64,000 nt of DNA from JASGMR01 sp963664675 (GCA_963664675.2 CAXXLB010000014.1:558001-622000); one strand, 5' to 3'; shown: positions 34,075 to 43,232, numbered from the stretch's first letter. Numbers and translations are program-made. Notes: generated from the sequence alone by a model not told the origin.

Positions 34075-34508
34075 GAAAGTTCTTGAAAAGTCTTTCGAAT
34101 GCTGTTGATGGGTTAATAACAACTACCAAAACTCAACGTAATTTTGTGATCCATATAATTATAGCCGTTATTGTTATTATTTTTTCCATTATATTTGGAC
34201 TTAATACTGAAGAAACTTTATGGATTGCGGCATCCATATTAATCGTTTTAATGATGGAACTATTAAATACATCTATAGAGAATTTAGTCGATTTGGTAGA
34301 ACCACAATTTCGTGATAAAGCCAAAATTGCCAAAGATGCTTCTGCAGCAATGGTTCTGATAGCCTCATTTTTAGCTGTTTTTATTGGTTGTATTATTTTT
34401 TGTGAAAAAATATTCGGTCTTAAATTACACGAATCGTTGTTATGTGCTATAATTATTATCGTAATATTTCTTCTTAGTGGCAGATTAAGCGGGGGTGTCA
34501 GTAAGTGA
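34071..34508 (+). CDS. dgkA: Diacylglycerol / undecaprenol kinase
   Basis: A 145-residue membrane kinase of the DgkA family; Gram-positive-type members phosphorylate undecaprenol. The family motif ELLNTSIENLVDLV and the following KIAKDASAAMVLIAS are intact, and three to four transmembrane helices are visible. The N-terminal RKFLKSLSNAVDGL amphipathic helix is also typical. Overlaps korC by 4 bp and the next gene by 4 bp. Being next to a cell-wall peptidase gene fits a role in lipid-carrier recycling for envelope synthesis. Confidence 0.88.
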   Translation: MRKFLKSLSNAVDGLITTTKTQRNFVIHIIIAVIVIIFSIIFGLNTEETLWIAASILIVLMMELLNTSIENLVDLVEPQFRDKAKIAKDASAAMVLIASFLAVFIGCIIFCEKIFGLKLHESLLCAIIIIVIFLLSGRLSGGVSK

Positions 34509-35350
34509 AAAAGGGAATAGTCTTTTTTCTTTTGGTGATTGTATTTTCTATAACTTTGTTTGCTGATTCTATTGTAGAATACAAGGTTTTATCTTGTGAT
34601 ACTCTTTCGTTGATTGCCAGGAAATTTGATGTTTATATGGAAACAATTCTTGATTACAACAATATAGACGACCCGGATATGATTTATGAAGGTCAAATAT
34701 TAAAGGTTCCATCGGAAGATGGAGTTTTTTATACCGTTAGGGAAGGTGACACGATAGGCTACATCGCAAATATGTTTTTTACGACTATTTCTTTGCTGCT
34801 GGATGCGAATAATCTGGCGCCTTCCAGTACCATTTATGCGGGCCAGGAATTGTTTGTTCCGGAAGAAATAATGTACATTTTGGAGTATTCTTCCGCGAAT
34901 TCATCTTTCAAATGGCCTTTGTGTGGCGTGATTTCTTCGAAATATGGATGGAGAATTCATCCGGTAACAGGAGAAAAAAATTTCCATACCGGATTGGATA
35001 TTGCTGCGCCGGAAGGAAGTCCGGTATTCAGCAGTAAAAATGGTATAGTCACATTTGCAGGAGAAAATGGTGGTTACGGATTCATGGTTGAAGTGAGACA
35101 CTCAAACGGATTCTACACCAGGTATGGTCATCTCAGTCATATCGATGTTACGGTTGGACAAATGGTGAAGGCCGGTTCTATCCTTGGAAGAGTAGGAGAG
35201 ACTGGTGTCGCAACCGGCCCACATTTGCATTTTGAAATCAGATGTAATGGAAATTCTGCTACGTTAAATCCTCTGGAAAAATTGCCTTCCAGAGCCGTGT
35301 TGGTTTATTCTGAAAAGTACGGCGGTTCTATGAATGCTGGTGGAGAATGA
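34505..35350 (+). CDS. LysM and M23 (LytM-type) peptidoglycan endopeptidase
   Basis: A 281-residue exported protein: signal peptide MKKGIVFFLLVIVFSITLFAD, then two LysM peptidoglycan-binding modules (about 27-70, YKVLSCDTLSLIARKFDV, and 76-120, YTVREGDTIGYIANMF). A C-terminal M23 domain has HPVTGEKNFHTGLDIAAPEGSPV (zinc HxxxD) and GPHLHFEIR (HxH). All catalytic residues are present, so it is an active-type endopeptidase or an activator. GTG 34505 overlaps dgkA; GGGGGTG is the likely SD. Last gene of the forward operon. Its stop lies 2 bp from the stop of the convergent LiaF-like gene. Confidence 0.92.
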   Translation: MKKGIVFFLLVIVFSITLFADSIVEYKVLSCDTLSLIARKFDVYMETILDYNNIDDPDMIYEGQILKVPSEDGVFYTVREGDTIGYIANMFFTTISLLLDANNLAPSSTIYAGQELFVPEEIMYILEYSSANSSFKWPLCGVISSKYGWRIHPVTGEKNFHTGLDIAAPEGSPVFSSKNGIVTFAGENGGYGFMVEVRHSNGFYTRYGHLSHIDVTVGQMVKAGSILGRVGETGVATGPHLHFEIRCNGNSATLNPLEKLPSRAVLVYSEKYGGSMNAGGE

Positions 35351-35352
35351 AT

Positions 35353-36309
35353 TTATATCCATTGAATGTTCAGCTTTGACATATCAGAATTTAGAAAAAC
35401 ATGGCATCTAACATCGGCGCTATCTATATTTTTCGAATAAAATTTATTATCTTTTATTAAAAGATTATTATAGTTGTTCCAGTTCATTTCTCCTCTTTGA
35501 GAAATTATGAGCGATGTTTCTTTAGGTATTCTTAAAGTCAACGTAGTAACATCACAGTTTATGTCTATTCTTGAGTCCGTGATTTTTGATGGTATTACCG
35601 TTAATCTGGTCAAGTTAGTTTTGAATTTTGCGCTATCTAATTTTAAGGAAGAAAAATCAAAAATCCCATCTAATCCGTCAAGATTTGCACTTATTTTTAA
35701 CAATATATTTTGAGGTATTTCAACTTCTAGTCTTGCCTTAGATATTACACTGGAAACTCCCGATCTGGCTTTGCTTTTTGCCTTTAAAGAACCTTTTCTA
35801 TTGTTCAAATCGTAGTTCAGTTGTCCGGAAAAACTCGATTTATCAAAGTTTAAAGAAGCCAGCAGTCCATCTTTATCATTTATTGTTTTCATAAGAATGA
35901 TCTTTGTCAGGTTTGAATCTATGTCCAGATTGCACTCATCAATTTCATGATCAGGTCTTTTAATCAAAAGGCTTTTTTTACTGCTATAATTCTCTTCTTT
36001 TTTTATTACGCTTTTTTTTATTATTTCAATGATTCCCCATCCAATTAAGAATGAACCGATCATCATGAAGAACAATTGCCAGAAATTCCACGGTCCAAAG
36101 ACTTTGAATATATCCAAAATAAGAATTATAGCAAAAATCAAACTTCCAAGATTTTCGCCTCTGAAACTTCTGAACGTTTTTAAACCGTTATATAAAAAAG
36201 CCGCAGCGAAAAGCATCTCAAATATCATTCCAAAATCTAAGGAGAAGGCAACAACCGACGAAATTATTATTATTCCAAATACTATAGCAATAAAAGCTCC
36301 AATTTTCAT
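35353..36309 (-). CDS. LiaF-like membrane protein
   Basis: A 318-residue protein with about four N-terminal transmembrane helices (residues 1-100; GAFIAIVFGIIIISSVVAF and FFMMIGSFLIGWGIIEII). A C-terminal beta-rich domain (about 130-318) contains repeated D-SN-T-I and IDINCDVTTLTLRIP strands. This is the layout of LiaF/YvqF-type proteins that report envelope stress. Last gene of a four-gene reverse-strand operon with DUF4097 and DUF2089 genes, whose relatives accompany LiaF-like genes elsewhere. Family assignment is by architecture; no LiaSR-type two-component genes are adjacent. Confidence 0.65.
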   Translation of the reverse strand: MKIGAFIAIVFGIIIISSVVAFSLDFGMIFEMLFAAAFLYNGLKTFRSFRGENLGSLIFAIILILDIFKVFGPWNFWQLFFMMIGSFLIGWGIIEIIKKSVIKKEENYSSKKSLLIKRPDHEIDECNLDIDSNLTKIILMKTINDKDGLLASLNFDKSSFSGQLNYDLNNRKGSLKAKSKARSGVSSVISKARLEVEIPQNILLKISANLDGLDGIFDFSSLKLDSAKFKTNLTRLTVIPSKITDSRIDINCDVTTLTLRIPKETSLIISQRGEMNWNNYNNLLIKDNKFYSKNIDSADVRCHVFLNSDMSKLNIQWI

Positions 36310-36318
36310 TTAATCACC

Positions 36319-37293
36319 TCAATCGTCTTTTAAGTTTGTATCATCGTTATTTTCAGGTTTGTTTTCATCGATCATTTTTTCTATTTCTTCGCCATTGTAA
36401 CCTATTAAATCAAGCATCTGCCTGGCGTACTCAATATCGATTTTTCCGGAATTGAATAGTTGTAATATTTTTAAGGTTTCTTTATCTAAAATCTCGTAAT
36501 TGATTTCGGAAGAAGAATTTTCCGCTTCACTTTCTTCCAGATAATAATTTGCCTCATCCATTTGTGAAAATTCTTTGTTCACTGTTTTGAGAATTATATC
36601 TCCGGAAACAGATTTCATTTCTATATATTCTTCAGTTTTTTCCGAAGTGAAGAGGATTTTTGAATTTTTGAAATAACTTACCGGAAAATCCGCTTTTATA
36701 TCTCCACTTGTAGAAGAAATAGATATTTTAGCTTTGGGTTTACATGTATAAAGGATAGAAAGGTCGCCACTAACCGTTCTCATTTTCGTTTTCCTCTTTA
36801 AAGGTATTAGATTTTTTATAAAACCGTCTCCCGATGTGGTTTTAAATATTCCGGAAACAAAATTTGTTTTATCCAGTTTGAAATCACCACTTGTAGAGTA
36901 AATATTTATATCCTCAATTGAAGATGACGATAAAAATATATCTCCTGAAACCGTTTTAAGATCGAGAGATTTCAAAGTTAATTCGGAACACAAAACATCG
37001 CCTGAAACATCAGTGAATTCCAGTTTTAAAATCGATTTTGGAATATAAATTTTAAACGATTTACTGCTTTTTCTACCAAAAGAAAAATTTAAAATTTTTG
37101 ACCTTCTTTCATCCAGGTCAATGAAAATCTTATCTCCCGAAATTTTGTATTGGGGAGTGATAATGTCCTGATCGGAATCAGCAGAAATTTTTATTTTTGA
37201 ATCATCGTGTTCCAGAATTTCTGTATAATCTGATATTGAAGCTATTTTTAAAGAATCTGCCCCGTTCACTGGAAAAATGAAATCTTTTATCAT
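36319..37293 (-). CDS. DUF4097 (toast-rack beta-helix) protein
   Basis: A 324-residue protein without signal peptide or membrane helix. The central region has periodic strands with the phrase SGD repeated about every 20-25 residues (DVSGDVLCSEL, TVSGDIFLSSS, STSGDFKLD, TTSGDGFIKN, TVSGDLSIL, STSGDIKADF, SVSGDIILKT), typical of the DUF4097 right-handed beta structure. A helical C-terminal tail (about 260-324, ILDKETLKILQLFNSGKIDIEYARQMLDLIGYNG) resembles the SHOCT-like segment of the neighbouring small protein. Probably works with the LiaF-like protein 9 bp downstream; the molecular function is unknown. Confidence 0.8.
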   Translation of the reverse strand: MIKDFIFPVNGADSLKIASISDYTEILEHDDSKIKISADSDQDIITPQYKISGDKIFIDLDERRSKILNFSFGRKSSKSFKIYIPKSILKLEFTDVSGDVLCSELTLKSLDLKTVSGDIFLSSSSIEDINIYSTSGDFKLDKTNFVSGIFKTTSGDGFIKNLIPLKRKTKMRTVSGDLSILYTCKPKAKISISSTSGDIKADFPVSYFKNSKILFTSEKTEEYIEMKSVSGDIILKTVNKEFSQMDEANYYLEESEAENSSSEINYEILDKETLKILQLFNSGKIDIEYARQMLDLIGYNGEEIEKMIDENKPENNDDTNLKDD

Positions 37294-37302
37294 AACAACC
37301 TC

Positions 37303-37671
37303 CTAAACCAATTCTATAAGAACTTTTTCAGAATCAGTATCTACTTCTACAAATGGTTCATCACTCTCTTCCAAAACTTTTATTATTTCATCAAAATCTA
37401 TATCCAATTTTTCGCCATTTTTTAGAAGATTAGAATTATTTATAAATTTTGTACCGAACTTGGCCAATTTAATGGGTATCCTTATATTCGCCTCATTTTT
37501 TCCTGTTGTTTTGTTTGTAACTACAATTTTTATTTTCTTCTTCTTATCATTACTTTGCTTGGGACTGACAGAAACATCCAAATATTCGCTGATCAGGTCA
37601 TATGCCTGTTCAGGAGAAACTTTTTTGTCATATACCAAACGAAGAATTTTTAATATTTCCTCTTTATTCAT
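37303..37671 (-). CDS. Small SHOCT-like domain protein
   Basis: A 122-residue cytoplasmic protein. The first 30 residues (EEILKILRLVYDKKVSPEQAYDLISEYL) form a short two-helix module like SHOCT/oligomerisation modules seen at the ends of envelope-response proteins. The rest is a beta-rich KIKIVVTNKTTGKNEANIRIPIKL segment that resembles a single strand-turn unit of its neighbours. Located 4 bp after the DUF2089 gene and 9 bp before the DUF4097 gene. No firm family identified. Confidence 0.6.
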   Translation of the reverse strand: MNKEEILKILRLVYDKKVSPEQAYDLISEYLDVSVSPKQSNDKKKKIKIVVTNKTTGKNEANIRIPIKLAKFGTKFINNSNLLKNGEKLDIDFDEIIKVLEESDEPFVEVDTDSEKVLIELV

Positions 37672-37675
37672 AAAT

Positions 37676-38053
37676 TCATCTTCCTTTCTTTTTTATTTTT
37701 CTTAACATTTCCAACGCATCATCGGGTTTTAATTCTCCAGTTTCTAATTCTTCAAGGATTCTTGATGCTTCTTCTCTATCCCTATCAACGATTTCATAAC
37801 CCATGGCTCTTACTATATCTTCCAACTTATTTCTGGCGGTTGGATATGAAATATTCAGTTCCTTTTGAACTTCGGACAAATTGCCTCGGTTTTTGATATA
37901 TATTTTCAAAAACTCCAATTGATCCGGAGACAACCTAAAAATGTCATCCATTTCAAATTTTCCCTGAACGGTGGTGTGACAGTTTTCACAGTAATAGGTT
38001 TGTATTATCATTTTTTTACCGCATACGGGACAGTTAGATAAAACTTTTTTCAT
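37676..38053 (-). CDS. DUF2089 zinc-ribbon / HTH regulator
   Basis: A 125-residue DUF2089 protein. The N-terminal zinc ribbon is CPVCGKKM...YYCENCHTTVQG with four Cys. It is followed by a sigma-like or TrfB-like helix-turn-helix (LSPDQLEFLKIYIKNRGNLSEVQKELNISYPTARNKLEDIV), then an acidic two-helix SHOCT-like tail (EEASRILEELETGELKPDDALEML). Likely the transcriptional regulator of its own operon. AAAAGGAGG precedes ATG 38053, and a strong promoter lies about 50 bp upstream. DUF2089 family membership is clear; the DNA target is not known. Confidence 0.85.
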   Translation of the reverse strand: MKKVLSNCPVCGKKMIIQTYYCENCHTTVQGKFEMDDIFRLSPDQLEFLKIYIKNRGNLSEVQKELNISYPTARNKLEDIVRAMGYEIVDRDREEASRILEELETGELKPDDALEMLRKIKKKGR

Positions 38054-38104
38054 AATTCGCCTCCTTTTCTAATAAAAAAATAAAATAATTTCATTTATAC
38101 TATA

Positions 38105-38133
38105 ATAATAATTCATAAAAACAAAAAAGTCAA
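38105..38133 (-). promoter_or_regulatory. sigma70-type promoter for the DUF2089 operon
   Basis: On the reverse strand TTGACT (38133-38128), a 17-bp spacer and TATTAT (38110-38105), followed by a 5' leader of about 45 nt to ATG 38053. Very good match to the housekeeping consensus. Confidence 0.7.
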
Positions 38134-38625
38134 GTTCATAATTAAAAAAATTTATATAATTATCAAAAATATGAAAATATATTTTGATTTACATTCATAA
38201 TTATATAAAATGAGAAGTGTTTTAGGGGGGTGTTTAATAATTTATACCATTATCTATCGACCCCTTTTGTTATTTTTGAAGTCAAGTAACTCAAATGAAA
38301 TTCATTAGATAGTTAATATTAAAAAGAGAGAAAAAAGGTTCCAGTTTTAAGAGCAGCTTTAATTAAGTCATTGAAGAATAATAAAAAAAGATCAAAAAGG
38401 ATATTCTCTTTCTTCAAGTTTATAAGGGGGTTTAGATTTAATGAAAATATGTCAATGATGTATAAAGAAATTAATATTCCATGTAGTGATGAATTTCATT
38501 TAATATACTTTATATTGTGGCAAACAAAAAAACTCCCACTTAAAATTTGTATATAATTTTGATAGTATTTTAAATGTTCTTTCTTATTTGCGGTCTTCAC
38601 GGTTTGTGTTTCTTGGGGGAAAATT
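38134..38625. other. 492-bp gene-free region upstream of dnaA, candidate origin
   Basis: An AT-rich gap with no convincing gene. It contains G-runs with AAAC-type flanks: TTTAGGGGGGTGTTTA (38221-38236), CGACCCC (38258-38264) and AAGGGGGTTTAG (38425-38436). On the other strand these read AAACACCCCCC and AAACCCCC, reminiscent of the Thermotoga DnaA box AAACCTACCACC but not identical. A 13-bp perfect inverted repeat AAATGAAATTCAT (38293-38305 / 38489-38501) brackets 183 bp. TATAAT at 38552-38557 may serve dnaA. No TTATCCACA box is present. Origin function is a guess. Confidence 0.35.
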
Positions 38626-39948
38626 TTGAATTCAATTAAAAATATTTTAAAATCAAAAGTCCCGAAAAAATCTTGGGATAACTGGTTTAGTACTTTTGAG
38701 CTTGTTAAATTTAATAGCGATAAAATAACTTTCTCTGTTGATAATCCTTTTATCAAAGATTGGATTCAATCTAACTTTAAAAAGGAAATTGAGTTTTCGA
38801 TTTTTAAAGTTACCGGTAAGAATATTCCCTTTGAAATAGTTTTTAACAATGGAAATAAAGAAAAAAATGAAAAAAATACTAAAAGTTTCTCTTCTCTATT
38901 AGAAAAAAAACCGTTAATTTTATCTAATTTAAATGATGAATATACTTTTGATAAATTTATAGTGGGTCCTGAAAACAAAGCTATATATGAAGTTTCAAGA
39001 GAAATCTCACAAAATCCCGGAAAATATAATCCGTTTTTTATTTATGGAAATGTTGGATTGGGAAAAACTCATTTATTACAATCCATTGCGCATGAAACGA
39101 TGTTCAATTTTCCAGAAAAGAAGGTTATTTATTTAAAGAGCGAAGAATTCATGAACGAGATGATTGCATCAATAAAGGAAAATAAGATAGAAAAATTCCG
39201 AGAGAGGTATAGAAAGAAAGCCGATATTTTATTGATTGATGATATTCAATTTTTGATTGAAAAGAAAGGTGTACAAAATGAATTTTTTCACACCTTCAAT
39301 GATTTGCACGATTCAGGAAAGCAGTTAATTATCTGTTCGGACAGAAATCCTTCTGAATTAAAAACATTTCACGAAAGACTCATTTCCAGATTTCAGATGG
39401 GATTAGTGATGGAAATAAATAAACCGGGCACATTAACCAAATATATTATTGCGAAAAAAATTGCTCAAAATCAGAATTTTTCCTTGAATGATGAATATGC
39501 AAATCTTTTATCGGAAAAAGTGAATAGCAATATTAGAAAGTTGAAAGGAATTATCATAAAACTTTCGGTACAGTGTAAAATTTTTAACATGAATGTTGAC
39601 GGAGAAATAATAAAAAAAGTGTTAAATGAATTTCAGGTTTTTACAGAAACTCAAATTCAAAGTTCTATTTACGAAAAGCTCTTCACATCAGTTGAGAAAA
39701 TAACAGGAATAAATAAAACTGAGATACTTGGTCAAAGCAGGGATAAAAAGATAGTATTTGCAAGACAGATGATGATGTATGTTTTGAAAAATTATTTTGG
39801 CAAGACCGTAACCGATATTTCCAGAGAAATTGGCAGAAAACATTCTACAGTTATTCATTCAACCAAAAAAATTGAAACCAAATTAAAATCTGGAAGTACC
39901 GAATATAATATTCAATACAATAACATTATAAAAAGTGTTGGTGTTTAG
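38626..39948 (+). CDS. dnaA: Chromosomal replication initiator DnaA
   Basis: DnaA opens the origin and loads the helicase. The 440-residue product has domain I (about 1-80, KKSWDNWFSTFELVKF), a short linker, the AAA+ domain with Walker A GNVGLGKTHLLQS near residue 141 and Walker B ILLIDDIQFLIEKKGVQNEFFHTFN, and domain IV with the DNA-binding signature DISREIGRKHSTVIHSTKKIE. TTG 38626 follows GGGGGAAAA. dnaN is not the next gene, unlike in many bacteria. The stop is 1 bp from that of convergent trmB. Confidence 0.96.
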   Translation: MNSIKNILKSKVPKKSWDNWFSTFELVKFNSDKITFSVDNPFIKDWIQSNFKKEIEFSIFKVTGKNIPFEIVFNNGNKEKNEKNTKSFSSLLEKKPLILSNLNDEYTFDKFIVGPENKAIYEVSREISQNPGKYNPFFIYGNVGLGKTHLLQSIAHETMFNFPEKKVIYLKSEEFMNEMIASIKENKIEKFRERYRKKADILLIDDIQFLIEKKGVQNEFFHTFNDLHDSGKQLIICSDRNPSELKTFHERLISRFQMGLVMEINKPGTLTKYIIAKKIAQNQNFSLNDEYANLLSEKVNSNIRKLKGIIIKLSVQCKIFNMNVDGEIIKKVLNEFQVFTETQIQSSIYEKLFTSVEKITGINKTEILGQSRDKKIVFARQMMMYVLKNYFGKTVTDISREIGRKHSTVIHSTKKIETKLKSGSTEYNIQYNNIIKSVGV

Positions 39949-39949
39949 G

Positions 39950-40897
39950 TCAGGAAATAATATTTTTCAGATTGAAAATGGCGTTTTTTACTGCATCAGT
40001 TCTATAAGGGTTTATAAAATCGTCCAGCTTGATTATCCAGTCCTTTTCTCTTTTTCTGATGATTATATTTATTTTTTGCTCAAATTTTCTATTTCCCTCA
40101 AACAGATCAATTGCGAGAGTTTCTATTTTATAAACTTCATTTTCTATGTCTTTTAAAATTCTTTTATATACAATGATTGTGTTGTCGATTTTTTGATTTT
40201 TATTGAGAATTTTCTGAATCTTTGAAATCGATTCAAAATTTTCAATTTTAAAATGTGGCATTTCATACCTCCCATCGTTTGCAAAATGTTCTCTGTTATC
40301 ATGGCTTTTATACAGTGAAAGTTTATATATGTTTTTACATTGTTTCAGCCATTTCCCCTCGTATTTAGTATTTGCCATTATTTCAGGATTTATTTCTAAA
40401 ATAGGCGAAGTGAATTTTTTTGTTTCTGATAAGGAAAAAATGAAATTATCAACGAATTCCTTTGAATCTGAATATAATTGGAAGAATCCATTTGTTTTCA
40501 GGACTTTTAATAACAGAGCAGAAAAATCTTTATCATTCAACCTGTTGGCGAAGTGCTTTTTTTTCGGCCAGGGACAGGGGAAATTCATGTATATACCATC
40601 GAAATATTCCGATTCAAAGATGTTTCTCAGTGCAAATCTTGCATCAATCAGAATCAATCCTATGTTTTTTATTTCTTTTTTTGTACATATTTTTTGAATT
40701 TTGTATGTTGAGAGTAATGAAAGCTCCAGGCCAATAAAAAAACTGTTTTTATCTTCCAGCGATTTTTTTATCAAATATTCCCCGCCGCCGAATCCTATTT
40801 CCAGGAATTTTTTAGAATTCAAAAATTTTTCAGGCAAGACGATCCTGGAATTTTCTTTATCAATTAATAAATTATTGTTTAAATATTTTGCATCCAT
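39950..40897 (-). CDS. trmB: tRNA (guanine-N7-)-methyltransferase with C-terminal extension
   Basis: TrmB makes m7G46 in tRNA. The SAM-binding motif is FLEIGFGGGEYLIKKS (about residue 31). The catalytic region reads NFPCPWPKKKHFANRL, where most TrmB have FPDPW, so a conserved Asp is Cys here. At 315 residues it exceeds the usual ~210; the extra ~100 C-terminal residues (from about IENFESISKI) form an additional predicted alpha/beta segment with unknown function. Start ATG 40897, 22 bp after the priA stop region. It faces dnaA with a 1-bp gap. Confidence 0.88.
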   Translation of the reverse strand: MDAKYLNNNLLIDKENSRIVLPEKFLNSKKFLEIGFGGGEYLIKKSLEDKNSFFIGLELSLLSTYKIQKICTKKEIKNIGLILIDARFALRNIFESEYFDGIYMNFPCPWPKKKHFANRLNDKDFSALLLKVLKTNGFFQLYSDSKEFVDNFIFSLSETKKFTSPILEINPEIMANTKYEGKWLKQCKNIYKLSLYKSHDNREHFANDGRYEMPHFKIENFESISKIQKILNKNQKIDNTIIVYKRILKDIENEVYKIETLAIDLFEGNRKFEQKINIIIRKREKDWIIKLDDFINPYRTDAVKNAIFNLKNIIS

Positions 40898-40919
40898 CTA
40901 TATAAAACTCCTTTTATAT

Positions 40920-43232
40920 TCACAATATATTACCATAAGGATTAACAACGATTTCAACCTTCGATTTTATAGCAACCTCAGGATAATTTATTTGATAATT
41001 TTTTTCGACTTTAATATTTATTGTATGAATGAATTCATTATTTATTTTAAAAATGAAGGGCTTCACCGGGCCGAATATTTGAGAGATAGATTTATTCAAA
41101 TTTGTAAACTCCATCAAATATCTTTTAGAATCTTCAAGAGAATTTTTTTCATCTTTGTTTTTTATCGATATCTGTATAAAATCCATGTAGGGAGGATAAT
41201 TGAATTTTTTTCTCAGTTCGATTTCATTATTATAAAAGTTTTCATATTTGGAATTAATGGCATTTTTTAACAGTTCGTTTTCTTCATTGTAAGTTTGAAT
41301 TATTGCCCTTCCCTTTTTGCCACGTCCCGATCTTCCGATAACCTGATTGATTTGTTGAAATGCAATTTCGTTAGAATAGTATCCCGGAATATTTATGAGC
41401 TTATCAGAATCTAAAACAATTACAAGACCAACATCTGGAAAATCAAGACCCTTTGAAATCATTTTTGTTCCCACTATAATATCTATTTTTTTAAGGCTGA
41501 TTTCCCTTAGAATTTTTTCGAATTTTTTGTTGTTTTCAATCGTTTCTTTGTCTATTCTTGAAACATTTGCTTCGGGGAAAATCTTCCTTACCTCATTTTC
41601 CACCTTTTCCGTACCATAACCTCGAGCGATCAAACTTTTGCTTTTACATTCAGGGCATTCGGTGAATGAAAATACGGAATGGTTGCAATAATGACATTTA
41701 AAAATGTTCTTGGATTTATGGTAACTCATAGATATACTACAGTTAGGGCATTTAATAATATGACCGCATTTTTGACATACGATATAATTTGAATATCCTT
41801 TTCTGTTGACAAAAATAAAAGTTTGTAAATTTTTTTTCAAATTATTTTTTATTTCATTCAGTGAACGGATGGAAAAGAGAAATGATCTGGAATTTTTTTT
41901 CATGTCTATTATTTCCACCTCGGGTAATTTTCCCTTCGGCCTGTTTTTCAATTCATGAAGATAAAAGTGTTTATCCAGCGCCTTTTGGTAATGATCTATC
42001 CTTGGAGTAGCGCTTCCCAGTATAAGGGGTATATTTAGCAACTCTGCCTTTTTAATCGCTATGTCTATTGAATCGAAGAAGGGGTTATTTTGGTTGTAAT
42101 AGCTAGTGTCATGTTCTTCGTCGATTATTATCAATCCAAGATTATCAAGAGGCAGCCATATAGAACTCCTCGTTCCAACCAATATATTAATGTTCTTTTC
42201 TTTGGCATCCAACCAATTGGAAACTCTTTGATTGTTAGGCAGATAACTGTTGTAAGTTCCCAGAATTCTTCCCGGAAAGAAACCTCTCATTCTTGCGAGT
42301 AATTGTGGAGTCAGGGAAACCTCCGGAACCATGTATAGAATTTGATATCCTTTATTCAGAACTATTTCCATCAATTTGAAATATATTTCTGTTTTTCCAG
42401 TTCCCGTTAACCCATGCAATAAATGTATTCCCAGAAAATTATCAACTATATTTTTATAAATGTTTTCCTGTTCTGAGGTAAGAGCCTTTATTCTCTCAAT
42501 ATTCCAATTTTCGTCATCCTCTTCTATTTCTTTATATTTTATTATTTTGTTTTTCAATAAAGTTTTAATGGAGCTTTTAGACTTCAGGGCCATCTTTTTT
42601 ATTAATTCATTCTCGTCGATATGTTCAACTGACAATAAAAAATTAACAATTTTTTCGCCGTTAGATGTAAGATTATAGTTATAAGTGTTATATAAAGGAA
42701 TATTTATTTCCAGAAACTTTTCACTCTTCTTTTTAAAATTATTTTTAGAGATAAAACTGAATAGTTCTTTAGAATATTTTTTATCTATGTCGTTTAAGAT
42801 TTGTTCTTTGCCGAATTTCTTCAGAGCACTATCGTATCTGGTTGTTTCGGATAAAACACTTTTTGAATCAACAGGATAAAGGTATTTTATTTTTTTAAGA
42901 AGTTTTCCCGGTGGAAAGAACAGATCGAATATTTTTCCCGGTGGTGTATGAAACTTGTCACAGGTGTATTCAATCAAACTCATGTCTTTTTTTGAAAGAT
43001 AACTTTCATTATCTATAATTTCGAGTGTTTCCTTAGTTTTATATTCAGGTTTTTCGACTCTTTTGTATACATATCCGAGATATGACCTGTTCGAAAAATC
43101 AACATGTACCCTTTGACCGGGTTCCAATGAAATTTTTGACGAATATGTGAAGTATCCATTTAAAGGCAGATTTGATATTGCTATTTCATAATAATTAGTT
43201 TCTTCTGTAGTTGACATTGTATTTAAATTCAT
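40920..43232 (-). CDS. priA: Primosomal protein N' (replication restart helicase PriA)
   Basis: PriA is the 3'-5' helicase that restarts collapsed forks. The 770 residues show an N-terminal 3'-DNA-binding domain (YFTYSSKISLEPGQRVHVDF), Walker A HGLTGTGKTEIYF near 280, DEEH (IIDEEHDTSYYNQ) near 370 and LGSATPR. An eight-Cys zinc module (CQKCGH..CPNC..CHYC..CPECK) is followed by GYGTEKVENEV, GTKMISKGLDFPDVGLV and QVIGRSGRGKKGRAIIQT. Length is typical. Start ATG 43232 is taken; ATG 43217 is an alternative because the GGGGA just before 43232 is very close. Overlaps tmcAL by 38 bp. Confidence 0.95.
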   Translation of the reverse strand: MNLNTMSTTEETNYYEIAISNLPLNGYFTYSSKISLEPGQRVHVDFSNRSYLGYVYKRVEKPEYKTKETLEIIDNESYLSKKDMSLIEYTCDKFHTPPGKIFDLFFPPGKLLKKIKYLYPVDSKSVLSETTRYDSALKKFGKEQILNDIDKKYSKELFSFISKNNFKKKSEKFLEINIPLYNTYNYNLTSNGEKIVNFLLSVEHIDENELIKKMALKSKSSIKTLLKNKIIKYKEIEEDDENWNIERIKALTSEQENIYKNIVDNFLGIHLLHGLTGTGKTEIYFKLMEIVLNKGYQILYMVPEVSLTPQLLARMRGFFPGRILGTYNSYLPNNQRVSNWLDAKEKNINILVGTRSSIWLPLDNLGLIIIDEEHDTSYYNQNNPFFDSIDIAIKKAELLNIPLILGSATPRIDHYQKALDKHFYLHELKNRPKGKLPEVEIIDMKKNSRSFLFSIRSLNEIKNNLKKNLQTFIFVNRKGYSNYIVCQKCGHIIKCPNCSISMSYHKSKNIFKCHYCNHSVFSFTECPECKSKSLIARGYGTEKVENEVRKIFPEANVSRIDKETIENNKKFEKILREISLKKIDIIVGTKMISKGLDFPDVGLVIVLDSDKLINIPGYYSNEIAFQQINQVIGRSGRGKKGRAIIQTYNEENELLKNAINSKYENFYNNEIELRKKFNYPPYMDFIQISIKNKDEKNSLEDSKRYLMEFTNLNKSISQIFGPVKPFIFKINNEFIHTINIKVEKNYQINYPEVAIKSKVEIVVNPYGNIL

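Noticed and set aside
38371..38556. 61-codon forward ORF in the gap before dnaA
   Set aside because: No family similarity, AT-rich low-complexity start, no strong SD; better explained as chance.
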